Shown piece by piece: positions 39,709-46,733 of a stretch of 46,733 nucleotides of DNA. The number at the start of each line of letters is the position of its first letter. Position 1 is the stretch's first letter. Under the pieces are notes generated by a model. The model made no database searches. It saw nothing but the letters and a program-made list of their open reading frames with translations, and was not told the DNA's origin. The translations under genes and the position numbers were made by a program. The stretch spans positions 1 through 46,733 of IMG/VR virus record IMGVR_UViG_3300022935_000032, one strand, 5' to 3'. The DNA comes from a virus.

Positions 39709-40403
39709 TATATGATTATATGGGCAGATAATAAAAAAGGGCGACCTAAGCCGCCCTTTAATTTTGTTGTGATACTAATTATGCGCCGCCGCCGGTAACT
39801 AGAGTATTTACAGTTCTGCCTACAGCAGTACCAATACCAGTACCTTGTGGTGTTTGAATTGCGTTGTCGTATCTGATTGTAAGTGCTACAGTTACAGCAT
39901 AAAGTTGCATAAGCCAACTGATTGTAGTTTGCACTCTCAAGATAACATCCGTACAATTCAAAAGTCTCTAAAACTGTTGCTGTGTTAGCACCGTTACCAC
40001 CATCTAAAATTTCGATTCTAGTAACGAATTTATAGTCTGCACCCGAAGCCGCACTTGACTGTTCAAAGAAGTCGAACTGTTTCTGTAACTGTTCGCCAAC
40101 AAGTTTTTGTACGTTGTTGGATACATCTTCACGTAAGTTAAGTGTGATTGGTTCCCAAGTATGTTTACCTGCTAAAAATACTTTTGAGTTGTAAACATCT
40201 AAGGTGATCTGTTCGAATGAAACGTTAGGTCTAGTAACGTCAACTACTTGCTTAGTAAGTTCTGTAGTTGGGGTACTCACACCAAAGTTTTCTAGCGATA
40301 CCCTAAAGCGGTATTGCAGTTTCGGCATTAACAAACCTTGTGAACTTGAACTTGCGTTGCTGTCCAAAGGCACTGTTAATCTTGAGAGTGATGAAATTGC
40401 CAT
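39708..40403 (-). CDS. 19: Tail tube protein gp19, apparently frameshifted
   Basis: gp19 polymerises into the inner tail tube. The N-terminal part fits the family: PKLQYRFRVSLENFGVSTPT, FEQITLDVYNSKVFLAGKHT, EPITLNLREDVSN, ETFELYGCYLESANYNQLAY. After NQLAYAT, near 39901-39906, this frame turns into a Cys/Tyr/Arg-rich sequence that reads through the terminator. The natural ending, AVTVALTIRYDNAIQTPQGT onward to a TAA at 39779, is in another frame. The intended product is therefore about 208 residues. Either an indel mutation or an assembly error is the simplest cause. A late promoter and an AGGAGC ribosome-binding site precede the ATG. Confidence 0.85.
   Translation of the reverse strand: MAISSLSRLTVPLDSNASSSSQGLLMPKLQYRFRVSLENFGVSTPTTELTKQVVDVTRPNVSFEQITLDVYNSKVFLAGKHTWEPITLNLREDVSNNVQKLVGEQLQKQFDFFEQSSAASGADYKFVTRIEILDGGNGANTATVLETFELYGCYLESANYNQLAYATLCCNCSTYNQIRQRNSNTTRYWYWYCCRQNCKYSSYRRRRIISITTKLKGGLGRPFLLSAHIII
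39733..39759 (-). terminator. Intrinsic terminator after gp19
   Basis: On the minus strand AAAGGGCG, an 8-base loop, CGCCCTTT and then further T residues form a rho-independent terminator 20 bases past the expected gp19 stop at 39779. Its placement supports the view that gp19 should end at 39779, since the frameshifted frame would be translated through the hairpin. Confidence 0.85.
39779..39906 (-). other. Displaced C-terminus of gp19 in another frame
   Basis: This segment encodes the family-typical C-terminus of gp19 (YAVTVALTIRYDNAIQTPQG, then a Gly/Thr-rich end TVNTLVTGGGA) but is out of frame with the upstream part. Joining needs a +1 shift, or restoration of two lost bases, at the ACTTTATGC sequence around 39898-39906 on the minus strand. 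Confidence 0.8.
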
Positions 40404-40422
40404 TATTTGCTCCTATTAATAT

Positions 40423-40430
40423 TATTTATC
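40423..40430 (-). promoter_or_regulatory. Late promoter of gp19
   Basis: The minus strand reads GATAAATA, 19 bases before the gp19 ATG at 40403, with an AGGAGC ribosome-binding site between. Confidence 0.8.
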
Positions 40431-40433
40431 ATA

Positions 40434-43400
40434 TTATAGTCCCGCTATCTCGCCAGTATTTTTAAGTCTTAGTGGAATGTAAATAAATTCTACTGCTTTT
40501 ACTGGTTCAATCGCTATGTCTACATATAACTCGTTTCTGTCAATTCTTGAAGGTGTGTTATTTGATTCATCACACACTACCAAGAAGTCATATAACGCTC
40601 TTTGTCCTACAAGTTCTAGCATTAAACTATCAACTTGCTGTTTAATTTCGTCCCTTGTAATCTTATCGTTTGGTTCAAAGATATAAGGTTTAGCAAGTTT
40701 GTTCAATTGTGAACGTAAGTAAATTACTAGTCTTGCAACGTTAATTCTATCTAACGAACTTGCATTTCTTGCTCTTGTCTTTTGACCATAGTTAACAAGT
40801 CCAGCACCAGTTAAGAATGTAATTGGGTTAACTGCATTGCTGTACAATGTGTCTCTTTGACCTTCGTTAAGAGCAACTGTTTTAAACTCGCCTTCAGCAT
40901 CAATGTAACCTGCACTTGAAGCGTTAGTAATACCACCACGTCTTGTACCTGCTGGTGCAAACCATGGATAAGAAACACTGTCACTTAGTGCAATAGTTCT
41001 TAAGATACCGTGTGATGCTGGTACAACTACGTTGTTACCGGCGTTATCACTTGTGAATAAACTTGGATAAAAGATACCAACATATTCATCACGGCTAACA
41101 AGACCGTCATCGTTATCTTCAACTGCACCTGCTACGTTATTAGCCCAATTATTAAGTGTTGTTGCATCACTCTTAAGTCTAAATGGAGCGTCACCAATAA
41201 CAAATGCTGTTAAGCCTCTGTCGTAGTTTAGTGAAATCATTTCGCCAATTAGTTCTGAGTAACCTGGGCAAGCCATTAAGTTAAAGATTCTTGATTCGTT
41301 ATCTCTAATGTCGTCGTTTGAGTTAACAAGTGCTTGGAAGCCTTGTACAACTACTTTACGCTGTGCTTTTCTACCAAATGATCCTGAACCATCTGGTTGG
41401 TTTGCTGACTCAGTTACCCATCTATGTGGATAGTAATTTGTCATTAACACACCGTCGTCTGTACCGCGGATGTTACGCTCTGCTGTATCAATTGCATTAC
41501 GTACAAACTTTTTAACGTTAAAGCCAGAACGTCTTAGGTTCCATAGCAACATACCTTTTGGATATAGTGCTGGATCTGGAGCGTCTGGATCTAAGTAGTT
41601 ACTTGTTAATAAATCTACAATAGCACCTGCTTCGTCACTGTTTGCACCTGCTGTATTGTAACGTGCATCTGCAAATAGTACACCGTTATCAGTTGACTGA
41701 TCTGAACTATCTCTTAATACCCATTTCTTAGTTGTGAAATTGTATTGATAAACTTGTGGATAGTTTTCTAAGTCTGCTGTTGAAATCCAAAGATCGCCTT
41801 CAACTAGATCTGACCCGTCTGACTGTTTAGTAGGCTCTGTTGCTGAAACAATAGGACCTTCTGGTGAAGTAGATGCGTAACTAACGCTACCTGATTGATA
41901 GTTTTGATAACCTACCCAATCAGTACCGTTGTGGATTAGCATATCAACTTCGTCAACAACTGAATTGTACCATAGTTGACCATCATTTGCTAAAGCACTT
42001 GGTGCGTCATCGTTAGCAGTGTAAGTTAATACTTGCCAGTTAGAAGCCATAAACTCTTTAGGACTTGTAGAATTGTCAGTACCAGGTACATAATATAAGT
42101 TAGCAGTACCTTCTGTTGCACTTACATATGGAGTGAATCCCATATTTCCCAACATACCTGATGTGTCAACAAATCTAATTTCGCCGCCATCGTTGTGTTC
42201 AATAACAACTTTGTTTGAACCATCAACTGATGCAACAACGTTTGTTAAACCTGCTGAGTTAATTTGTCCTGCAATTTCGTCTGCATCTGTCGCCGCGCCT
42301 GTTGCAACAACTTGTACTGTTACTGGCGAACTCATTGTTGCTGAGTTTGTAGTAGACTCTGAAATTGTAAATGTATAAGTGCTTGATGCTACTTTTCCAG
42401 CAGTAATCACATCTGATACTATTTTAGTAGAACCAGCGTTTGCACGTTTGAATAATTTAAAGTTAAACTCTGCATCTGCTTCTTCAGTGACATTTGATTG
42501 TGCATAGTAATTGTCAACTGAAAGATTTAAGCCGCCGCCTGTTGAGTCTAAGTTTTTAAGTGCTGTTTGGTTATCTGGGAAAATTGAAACGTTTTTAGAT
42601 TCAAATAACCCTGTATCGCCGTTAAACACTCTTACAGCAATCAATGCACCTTTGTTAGGCTCTGTAGTTTTAAACCAAACAGATCCACTTGGTCTTGCTT
42701 CTGTGTCAGTTGATTTAAATTCAGGAACACTAGTATGTGCTGAAACTTGAAGTTTTGGAGCATAGTAAGTTTTTTCTGTTAAACCAACTACTGCTAATGC
42801 GCCAGCATTGTCAACTAAAGAAATGTCTGGGCCAGTTGAATAAATTTCAAGTGATCCGTTTGTTGCTTTAGCAGTAATGCCTGCGGCTTGTAGTGTTGAA
42901 TTACCGTTAATGTTTGAAACTAGGTCTGCCAATGTACCAGCACCGGTTACTGTGTTTCCATTAATATCAAATGATCCTGTTAATGTAGGATTAGTTTCGT
43001 CACCGACTGCTGTTGGCCATGAACCAACCCATGCACTTGAACCGACTTTCACCCAAGTACCGTTTGCATTCTTGTACCAAACTCTGTTAATTGTAGTAGT
43101 AGCAACAACAGCGTATTCACCAATTTGTCCAACAGAAGATTTTGGTCCGTCGTTTGCGCCAGTACCCGAATTAAAGTTTTCAAGTTTAGTACCATCTGTA
43201 ATTACTGTAGGTACTTTGTTAGTAAATGTTTGTCCGCCTGTAGATGTTACAGCGTTGCCGTTCCATTCAAAGATCCCGTATCTAGTTGAACCAGTGTCGA
43301 ACCAATGAGTTCCGTCTGCTGGATCAGCCGCCGGAGCAGTTGCTGATGCTTGGAGTTCTCCTAAGTCAATGTCTGCTCTAACAACCCATGCTCTGTTTGA

Positions 43401-43712
43401 AACACCTAAGTATGAATAAGCCGCTTGTAAGCCATATTCATTTAGTTCCGAACCGTGAATTGGATTGTTGTTATTGTCTGTATAAAATAATGGATCTCCG
43501 AAAGTCTCGGATAAATCTCTTTGTGATGTTAGCAAGAACGGAACGCCAGCGTTTGCTTTCGTTGTGCCTCTTGCTGTACCTGTGCCACTTGCATTCGCTT
43601 TGTCTTGTGCAGTAGCAACAAAAATCATTGGGGTAGTACCCGGTTCCGCTGGGGTATAAAAACTTTCGTCGATTACCGAAACCTGTACACCTGGTGATAC
43701 TAAGTTTGCCAT
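40434..43712 (-). CDS. 18: Tail sheath protein gp18 with large insertion
   Basis: gp18 forms the contractile sheath. The N-terminus (LVSPGVQVSVIDESFYTPAE, residues 4-23) and C-terminus (from about 680, including YPHRWVTES, NLMACPGYSELIGEMIS, KITRDEIKQQVDSLMLELV) are standard sheath segments. At 1,092 residues it is over 400 longer than T4 gp18 (659). The extra material, about residues 120-670, holds four copies of a W-x-x-T ... Y/F-NG-x-W module (near 137, 346, 581, 642). It also holds two segments resembling flagellin-IN sequences (near 248-293 and 445-513), so the surface is probably heavily decorated. A late promoter lies 40 bases upstream. Confidence 0.92.
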   Translation of the reverse strand: MANLVSPGVQVSVIDESFYTPAEPGTTPMIFVATAQDKANASGTGTARGTTKANAGVPFLLTSQRDLSETFGDPLFYTDNNNNPIHGSELNEYGLQAAYSYLGVSNRAWVVRADIDLGELQASATAPAADPADGTHWFDTGSTRYGIFEWNGNAVTSTGGQTFTNKVPTVITDGTKLENFNSGTGANDGPKSSVGQIGEYAVVATTTINRVWYKNANGTWVKVGSSAWVGSWPTAVGDETNPTLTGSFDINGNTVTGAGTLADLVSNINGNSTLQAAGITAKATNGSLEIYSTGPDISLVDNAGALAVVGLTEKTYYAPKLQVSAHTSVPEFKSTDTEARPSGSVWFKTTEPNKGALIAVRVFNGDTGLFESKNVSIFPDNQTALKNLDSTGGGLNLSVDNYYAQSNVTEEADAEFNFKLFKRANAGSTKIVSDVITAGKVASSTYTFTISESTTNSATMSSPVTVQVVATGAATDADEIAGQINSAGLTNVVASVDGSNKVVIEHNDGGEIRFVDTSGMLGNMGFTPYVSATEGTANLYYVPGTDNSTSPKEFMASNWQVLTYTANDDAPSALANDGQLWYNSVVDEVDMLIHNGTDWVGYQNYQSGSVSYASTSPEGPIVSATEPTKQSDGSDLVEGDLWISTADLENYPQVYQYNFTTKKWVLRDSSDQSTDNGVLFADARYNTAGANSDEAGAIVDLLTSNYLDPDAPDPALYPKGMLLWNLRRSGFNVKKFVRNAIDTAERNIRGTDDGVLMTNYYPHRWVTESANQPDGSGSFGRKAQRKVVVQGFQALVNSNDDIRDNESRIFNLMACPGYSELIGEMISLNYDRGLTAFVIGDAPFRLKSDATTLNNWANNVAGAVEDNDDGLVSRDEYVGIFYPSLFTSDNAGNNVVVPASHGILRTIALSDSVSYPWFAPAGTRRGGITNASSAGYIDAEGEFKTVALNEGQRDTLYSNAVNPITFLTGAGLVNYGQKTRARNASSLDRINVARLVIYLRSQLNKLAKPYIFEPNDKITRDEIKQQVDSLMLELVGQRALYDFLVVCDESNNTPSRIDRNELYVDIAIEPVKAVEFIYIPLRLKNTGEIAGL

Positions 43713-43752
43713 TTATGCTCTCCTGTTGAACTTAACATAAGTTTGTTAATAG

Positions 43753-43760
43753 TATTTATG
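43753..43760 (-). promoter_or_regulatory. Late promoter of gp18
   Basis: The minus strand reads CATAAATA, 40 bases before the ATG at 43712, with a GGAG ribosome-binding site nearer the start. Confidence 0.75.
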
Positions 43761-43815
43761 TCATTGATTGTTTTTCTATACTTTATTATAGTCAAAAAAG
43801 GGCAAAAAAAGGTAT

Positions 43816-43823
43816 GATAAATA
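43816..43823 (+). promoter_or_regulatory. Late promoter, leaderless geometry, plus strand
   Basis: GATAAATA followed by CCTAT and the ATG at 43829. By T4 geometry +1 falls on the A of this ATG, which also argues against the in-frame ATG at 43814, since that lies inside the promoter. Confidence 0.78.
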
Positions 43824-43828
43824 CCTAT

Positions 43829-44161
43829 ATGAGACCTTTATGTAGTTGTGGACAGCGTCCTGTAGCAGTTAATTACAAGAAGAATGGTAAAACATTCTAT
43901 AGAACTAAATGTGATACCTGCTTAAGAAATGGAGAGCCTAAGAAGCCAAGATGGTACCAGTCCGGATACCGTCAGTTAACAAATTGTGAAAAATGCGGAT
44001 TCAAAGCAAGTTATAAAGAACAACTACGTGTATACCACATTGATGGTAACCTAGAAAACTGTCGACCTAGTAATCTTAAAACTATATGTGCAAACTGTCA
44101 GATTGCTATGCAGAGAGAAGGCGTCCGGTGGAAACAAGGCGATCTTGCACCTGACTTCTAA
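43829..44161 (+). CDS. HNH endonuclease-like zinc protein
   Basis: The 110-residue protein begins MRPLCSCGQRPVAVNYKKNG. It has cysteine pairs C5/C7 and C28/C31. An HNH-type core follows: C53-x2-C56, the catalytic HIDGN (H70, N74), N82 in PSNLKTICANC, and C87-x2-C90. I recognise this family from marine T4-like phages at the same position. The activity could be a nicking endonuclease or a degenerate DNA-binding protein. It lies on the opposite strand from its neighbours, and its last 56 bases overlap the end of the dNMP kinase gene. Confidence 0.8.
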   Translation: MRPLCSCGQRPVAVNYKKNGKTFYRTKCDTCLRNGEPKKPRWYQSGYRQLTNCEKCGFKASYKEQLRVYHIDGNLENCRPSNLKTICANCQIAMQREGVRWKQGDLAPDF

Positions 44162-44717
44162 GTTGTTCTAGTGTTCCGTTATTTTCAATAGTTTGAGTAA
44201 ACTTAGTATGTGCCCATGCCCATTCTGAAGGGTGTACATCTTTAGGCTCAACACCTACATCTTGATATATTCTAAACCACATAGGATCTTGGCCTCGTTT
44301 TACTCGCCAAACTTCGCCCTCAATTTCGTAAAGCATTTTTGCTTCGTTAGGAAAACGTACATCTGGTATAACAAAGTTTGTATCAGGATTATTAAGAATA
44401 TGTTGCTTGGTTAGACTGACCCAAATACCGTCATAGAATCCTTCACGCATACATTCTGTACCAAACTCTTGTAGTACTAGTCTTGGAGTGATACTGCGTC
44501 CGGTTTCTGCTGTCCAAAAAGGATCTTCTTGCTCACGCCATTCTCTTGACTCGTCTGTTTTGCCGTCTAGTAGTTCTCTATCCCAACTAAACATAACACT
44601 AACAGCGTCTTTTAATTTGTCTGCAAAAGATATTTTAACAAAATTATGGTTGTTAATTAAATGCTGTGCTACAGTATCTTTACCAGAACCGATTAAACCA
44701 CAAATACCAATGATCAT
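44106..44717 (-). CDS. 1: Deoxynucleoside monophosphate kinase gp1
   Basis: gp1 phosphorylates dNMPs to dNDPs to feed phage DNA synthesis. The 203 residues carry the P-loop GLIGSGKDT (7-15), ISFADKLKDAVSVMF, and the substrate region RSITPRLVLQEFGTE, followed by VIPDVRFPNEAKML, all typical of T4-type dNMP kinases (T4 gp1 is 241 residues). It has its own sigma70-like promoter, in keeping with early expression. Its 3' end overlaps the convergent HNH gene by 56 bases. Confidence 0.9.
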   Translation of the reverse strand: MIIGICGLIGSGKDTVAQHLINNHNFVKISFADKLKDAVSVMFSWDRELLDGKTDESREWREQEDPFWTAETGRSITPRLVLQEFGTECMREGFYDGIWVSLTKQHILNNPDTNFVIPDVRFPNEAKMLYEIEGEVWRVKRGQDPMWFRIYQDVGVEPKDVHPSEWAWAHTKFTQTIENNGTLEQLRSQVQDRLVSTGRLLSA

Positions 44718-44742
44718 CTATATCTCCTAAGTAGAAGTATAT

Positions 44743-44771
44743 AGTATATGATAAAGTTAGGAGTTTGTCAA
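44743..44771 (-). promoter_or_regulatory. Sigma70-like promoter of gp1
   Basis: TTGACA (44766-44771), 17 bases, then TATACT (44743-44748) on the minus strand, upstream of the ATG at 44717 with the ribosome-binding site TAGGAG. Confidence 0.82.
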
Positions 44772-44778
44772 ATGGTTT

Positions 44779-45537
44779 TTAACCAATTGTAAAGCCGTAT
44801 CCAACACCACCTGCAACGTTCATTTTAAGATCTTCTTCAAGTTTTTCCATTTCTGCTTGTGCTTCTGCTTTAAGAGCATCACCATTAAGTGTGCTACCGC
44901 CTTGTGGGCCAGCAATAGTAGCAAATTTTGAACGTGCTTCACCTAGCATGAATTTTGATTTGGCTAGTGTATAATCCTTAATCCATTGTTTTGCAAGATA
45001 GTCTGCAAATAATTCTGAATCAGGACGATGATTGTAGCAGTAAAGTAATAGTTCTTCTTCTGCTCGTGGACGTTGTAAAAGTGTTAATTTTTTAGTAGTA
45101 GTATTCCAATTAAATTCAATAAAACTACCAAACATACGTCCTACCAGTTCTTGGTAACTTGCGAACAAGTTGTATGTAGCAAGACCGCCCATATTTGAAC
45201 TAGATAACAAATATGTATTTGTGTAGGCTAAGTTGAATGGCTCAAATAATGTTCCGCCATCGCCGCCACCTGTTCTTGACCCTATTGATCTACGGAAAAT
45301 TGTACGAACTTCTACAATGTTACGATCAAGTGTGTAATCGTTTTGATCAACTACTGTAGTTAAGAATGAATATGACTCTTCAACAGAATTATCACTTCTT
45401 TGACGGAACTTGTCCAACGACGCTTGAAGTGCAATTTCGTAATGTTTAGGATCTAATTCAACATCAACCATGCCTCCGCCAAGCATTGCTTCTACATAGT
45501 CGAAAATCTCTTGTTTTTGTGTTTGTAAAGTTGCCAT
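44779..45537 (-). CDS. 13: Neck protein gp13
   Basis: gp13 joins the head portal to the tail. The 252 residues begin MATLQTQKQEIFDYVEAMLG and contain GGGMVDVELDPKHYEIALQA, RSDNSVEESYSFL, YTLDRNIVEVRTIFRRSIGS and a helical C-terminus, an order I recognise as gp13 of marine T4-like phages (T4 gp13 is 309 residues). It is transcribed divergently from the structural gene at 45589 through a late promoter (45560-45567), with a GGAGAC ribosome-binding site. Confidence 0.82.
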   Translation of the reverse strand: MATLQTQKQEIFDYVEAMLGGGMVDVELDPKHYEIALQASLDKFRQRSDNSVEESYSFLTTVVDQNDYTLDRNIVEVRTIFRRSIGSRTGGGDGGTLFEPFNLAYTNTYLLSSSNMGGLATYNLFASYQELVGRMFGSFIEFNWNTTTKKLTLLQRPRAEEELLLYCYNHRPDSELFADYLAKQWIKDYTLAKSKFMLGEARSKFATIAGPQGGSTLNGDALKAEAQAEMEKLEEDLKMNVAGGVGYGFTIG

Positions 45538-45559
45538 AATTCTTTTCGGTCTCCACTTG

Positions 45560-45567
45560 TATTTATG
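45560..45567 (-). promoter_or_regulatory. Late promoter of gp13
   Basis: The minus strand reads CATAAATA, 22 bases before the ATG at 45537. It is back to back with the plus-strand late promoter at 45573-45580, leaving only five bases between the two elements. Confidence 0.78.
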
Positions 45568-45572
45568 CTAAC

Positions 45573-45580
45573 GATAAATA
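45573..45580 (+). promoter_or_regulatory. Late promoter of the right-edge structural gene
   Basis: GATAAATA, followed by 8 bases and the ATG at 45589. The predicted leader is about 3 bases, so translation is again nearly leaderless. Confidence 0.75.
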
Positions 45581-45588
45581 CTATTGTT

Positions 45589-46733
45589 ATGCCAAGAATA
45601 AGTTTATATAAACCGGAAAAGGGCAAAGATTACGATTTCCTCGACAAAACCATCACCGAGATGTTTACTGTTGGCGGAACTGATGTATTTGTCCACAAGT
45701 ATTTAGGGCCTAAAAATCCCGACGAAGAGGATGCTACTCCTACACAGCCTCATTATGACGCTGTAAAAGAAACTAACATACAGGATATGTTGTTTATGGA
45801 GAATAGAGATCGTAAGTACGATCCGGACATTTATACAATACGTGGAATTTATAATGTACAAGATGTTGACTTTGATATGAGTCAATTTGGTTTATTTTTA
45901 ACCAATGATACATTGTTTATGACTATTCCTATTAATTATAGTGTAAAAACATTAGGCAGAAAAGTAATGCCAGGTGATGTTTTTGAACTTCCACATTTAA
46001 AAGACGAAAATGCACTTAATGATTATCAAGTAGCATTAAAACGTTTTTACGTTGTAGAAGATGTAAACAGAGCCGCAGAAGGATTTACACAAACTTGGTA
46101 TCCACATTTATATAGAGTAAAACTAAAACAAATAGTAGACTCTCAAGAATTTAAAGACATACTTGATTTACCTGCAGAAGAAGGAAGTACAAATACATTA
46201 CGTGATGTCCTTTCTACCTACGAAAAAGAAATGCAGATTAATAATGCAGTTATACAACAAGCAGAATCAGATGCGGCAAAATCAGGTTATGATACAACTA
46301 GTTTTTATACACTTCAAGTTGATGCACAGGGCAATCCAGAACTTGTCGGTGCTGACGAAACACTTATTGATGCTAGTATTGCTAGTGGAAACCTAGATGC
46401 TAGTAGAGTTAATCAAACTCCAGAGGCAACTGGATACCAAGGTTACTTAATTGGTGATGGTATTCCGCCTAATGGTGAACAGTTTGGATTTGGCAGTTCT
46501 TTCCCATTAGCAAGTACAGTAGGCGACTTTTATTTGAGAACAGATTTTATGCCAAACAGACTATTTAGATATGACGGACAGCGTTGGGTTAAACAAGAAG
46601 ATAACGTAAGAATGACAATGACTCAAACAAACGATCGCAAAACTTATAAAACAGATTTTGTTAACAATACAAAATCAACCACTATTGGTGGAGAAACTGT
46701 TGAAGAAAGACAGAGTTTGTCTAAAGTACTTAG
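45589..46733 (+). CDS. Neck-region virion structural protein (partial, 5' part)
   Basis: The frame is open to the window edge, giving 381 residues of an incomplete protein. It starts MPRISLYKPEKGKDYDFLDK and contains MFTVGGTDVFVHKYLGPKNP, NIQDMLFMENRDRKYDPDIY and VDFDMSQFGLFLTNDTLFMT, which I recognise from a large virion-protein family adjoining gp13 in marine T4-like phages. Whether it corresponds to gp14 or is additional I cannot say. Near residue 310-330 it carries GDFYLRTDFMPNRLFRYDGQ followed by RW, the same type of module that is repeated in the sheath insertion. Confidence 0.75.
   Translation, partial: MPRISLYKPEKGKDYDFLDKTITEMFTVGGTDVFVHKYLGPKNPDEEDATPTQPHYDAVKETNIQDMLFMENRDRKYDPDIYTIRGIYNVQDVDFDMSQFGLFLTNDTLFMTIPINYSVKTLGRKVMPGDVFELPHLKDENALNDYQVALKRFYVVEDVNRAAEGFTQTWYPHLYRVKLKQIVDSQEFKDILDLPAEEGSTNTLRDVLSTYEKEMQINNAVIQQAESDAAKSGYDTTSFYTLQVDAQGNPELVGADETLIDASIASGNLDASRVNQTPEATGYQGYLIGDGIPPNGEQFGFGSSFPLASTVGDFYLRTDFMPNRLFRYDGQRWVKQEDNVRMTMTQTNDRKTYKTDFVNNTKSTTIGGETVEERQSLSKVL

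Noticed and set aside
39898-39910. Programmed +1 frameshift in gp19.
   Set aside because: The site (ACT TTA TGC) does not resemble known slippery sequences such as CUU-UGA, there is no stop codon at the shift, and homology spacing suggests lost bases; kept only as a minor alternative.
44724-44763. 7-bp inverted repeat CTCCTAA/TTAGGAG around the gp1 promoter as an RNA hairpin hiding the ribosome-binding site.
   Set aside because: One arm lies in the promoter spacer upstream of the expected transcript start, so it would not be in the mRNA.
46723-46733. The partial genes at the two ends might be one gene of a circular or permuted contig.
   Set aside because: Joining the right edge to position 1 puts the left fragment out of frame and leads to an early stop, so the two partial frames are not directly continuous.

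Overview
This 46.7 kb window is a segment of an AT-rich, T4-like (contractile-tailed) bacteriophage genome. The core genes are recognisable T4 homologues: helicase gp41, primase gp61, UvsW, UvsY, UvsX, ssDNA-binding gp32, terminase gp17 with a probable gp16, head-completion gp4, tube gp19, sheath gp18, dNMP kinase gp1 and neck gp13. Many of the unnamed genes match families I know only from marine T4-like viruses of cyanobacteria and SAR11-type bacteria, so a marine host, possibly an alphaproteobacterium of the SAR11 type, is the best guess. The host assignment is inference. I see no tRNA, CRISPR array, integrase or insertion sequence. Almost all genes lie on the minus strand.

Layout from left to right. 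(1) 1-5200: end of a plus-strand gene, two 2OG-Fe(II) oxygenases, gp41, a one-domain carbamoyltransferase, a small membrane protein, a 40-residue basic protein and gp61. (2) 5201-9371: a virion protein, a small plus-strand gene, a miniature DNA polymerase III alpha-like protein, several small unknowns, a zinc-finger protein and an SGNH hydrolase-like protein. (3) 9361-16259: two more oxygenases, a YhhQ-type queuosine-precursor transporter, a cupin, a methyltransferase, UvsW and an unknown partner. (4) 16296-21111: a tightly overlapping glycan operon with a nucleotidyltransferase-cupin fusion, two GT8-like enzymes and three related KpsS-like proteins. (5) 21178-23121: a plus-strand island with an oxygenase relative that has lost its metal ligands, an unknown protein and a radical SAM protein. 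(6) 23099-29383: putative glycosyltransferases, a second radical SAM protein, an amidinotransferase, a PLP aminotransferase, two oxygenases and a methyltransferase. (7) 29380-32179: UvsY, UvsX and gp32. (8) 32299-46733: packaging, head-completion, tail and neck genes.

Two promoter classes can be read directly. Replication, recombination and nucleotide genes are preceded by sigma70-like promoters (TTGACT/A, exactly 17 bp, TATAAT-like); seven are listed and most lie inside the 3' end of the upstream gene. Virion genes are preceded by a T4-type late element, usually GATAAATA. At five genes the late element ends exactly 5 nt before the ATG, which by T4 geometry puts the transcript start on the A of AUG. 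These genes may therefore be expressed from leaderless mRNAs, and this is the most distinctive feature of the window. Two minus-strand intrinsic terminators (35733-35759, 39733-39759) precede late promoters.

The accessory region looks like a phage-borne small-molecule and glycan modification programme: nucleotide-sugar activation, several glycosyltransferases, amine-to-guanidine chemistry, carbamoylation, hydroxylation and methylation. Its target (host envelope, virion or DNA) cannot be read from the sequence. The tail-tube gene appears frameshifted near 39901, through either a real mutation or an assembly error.
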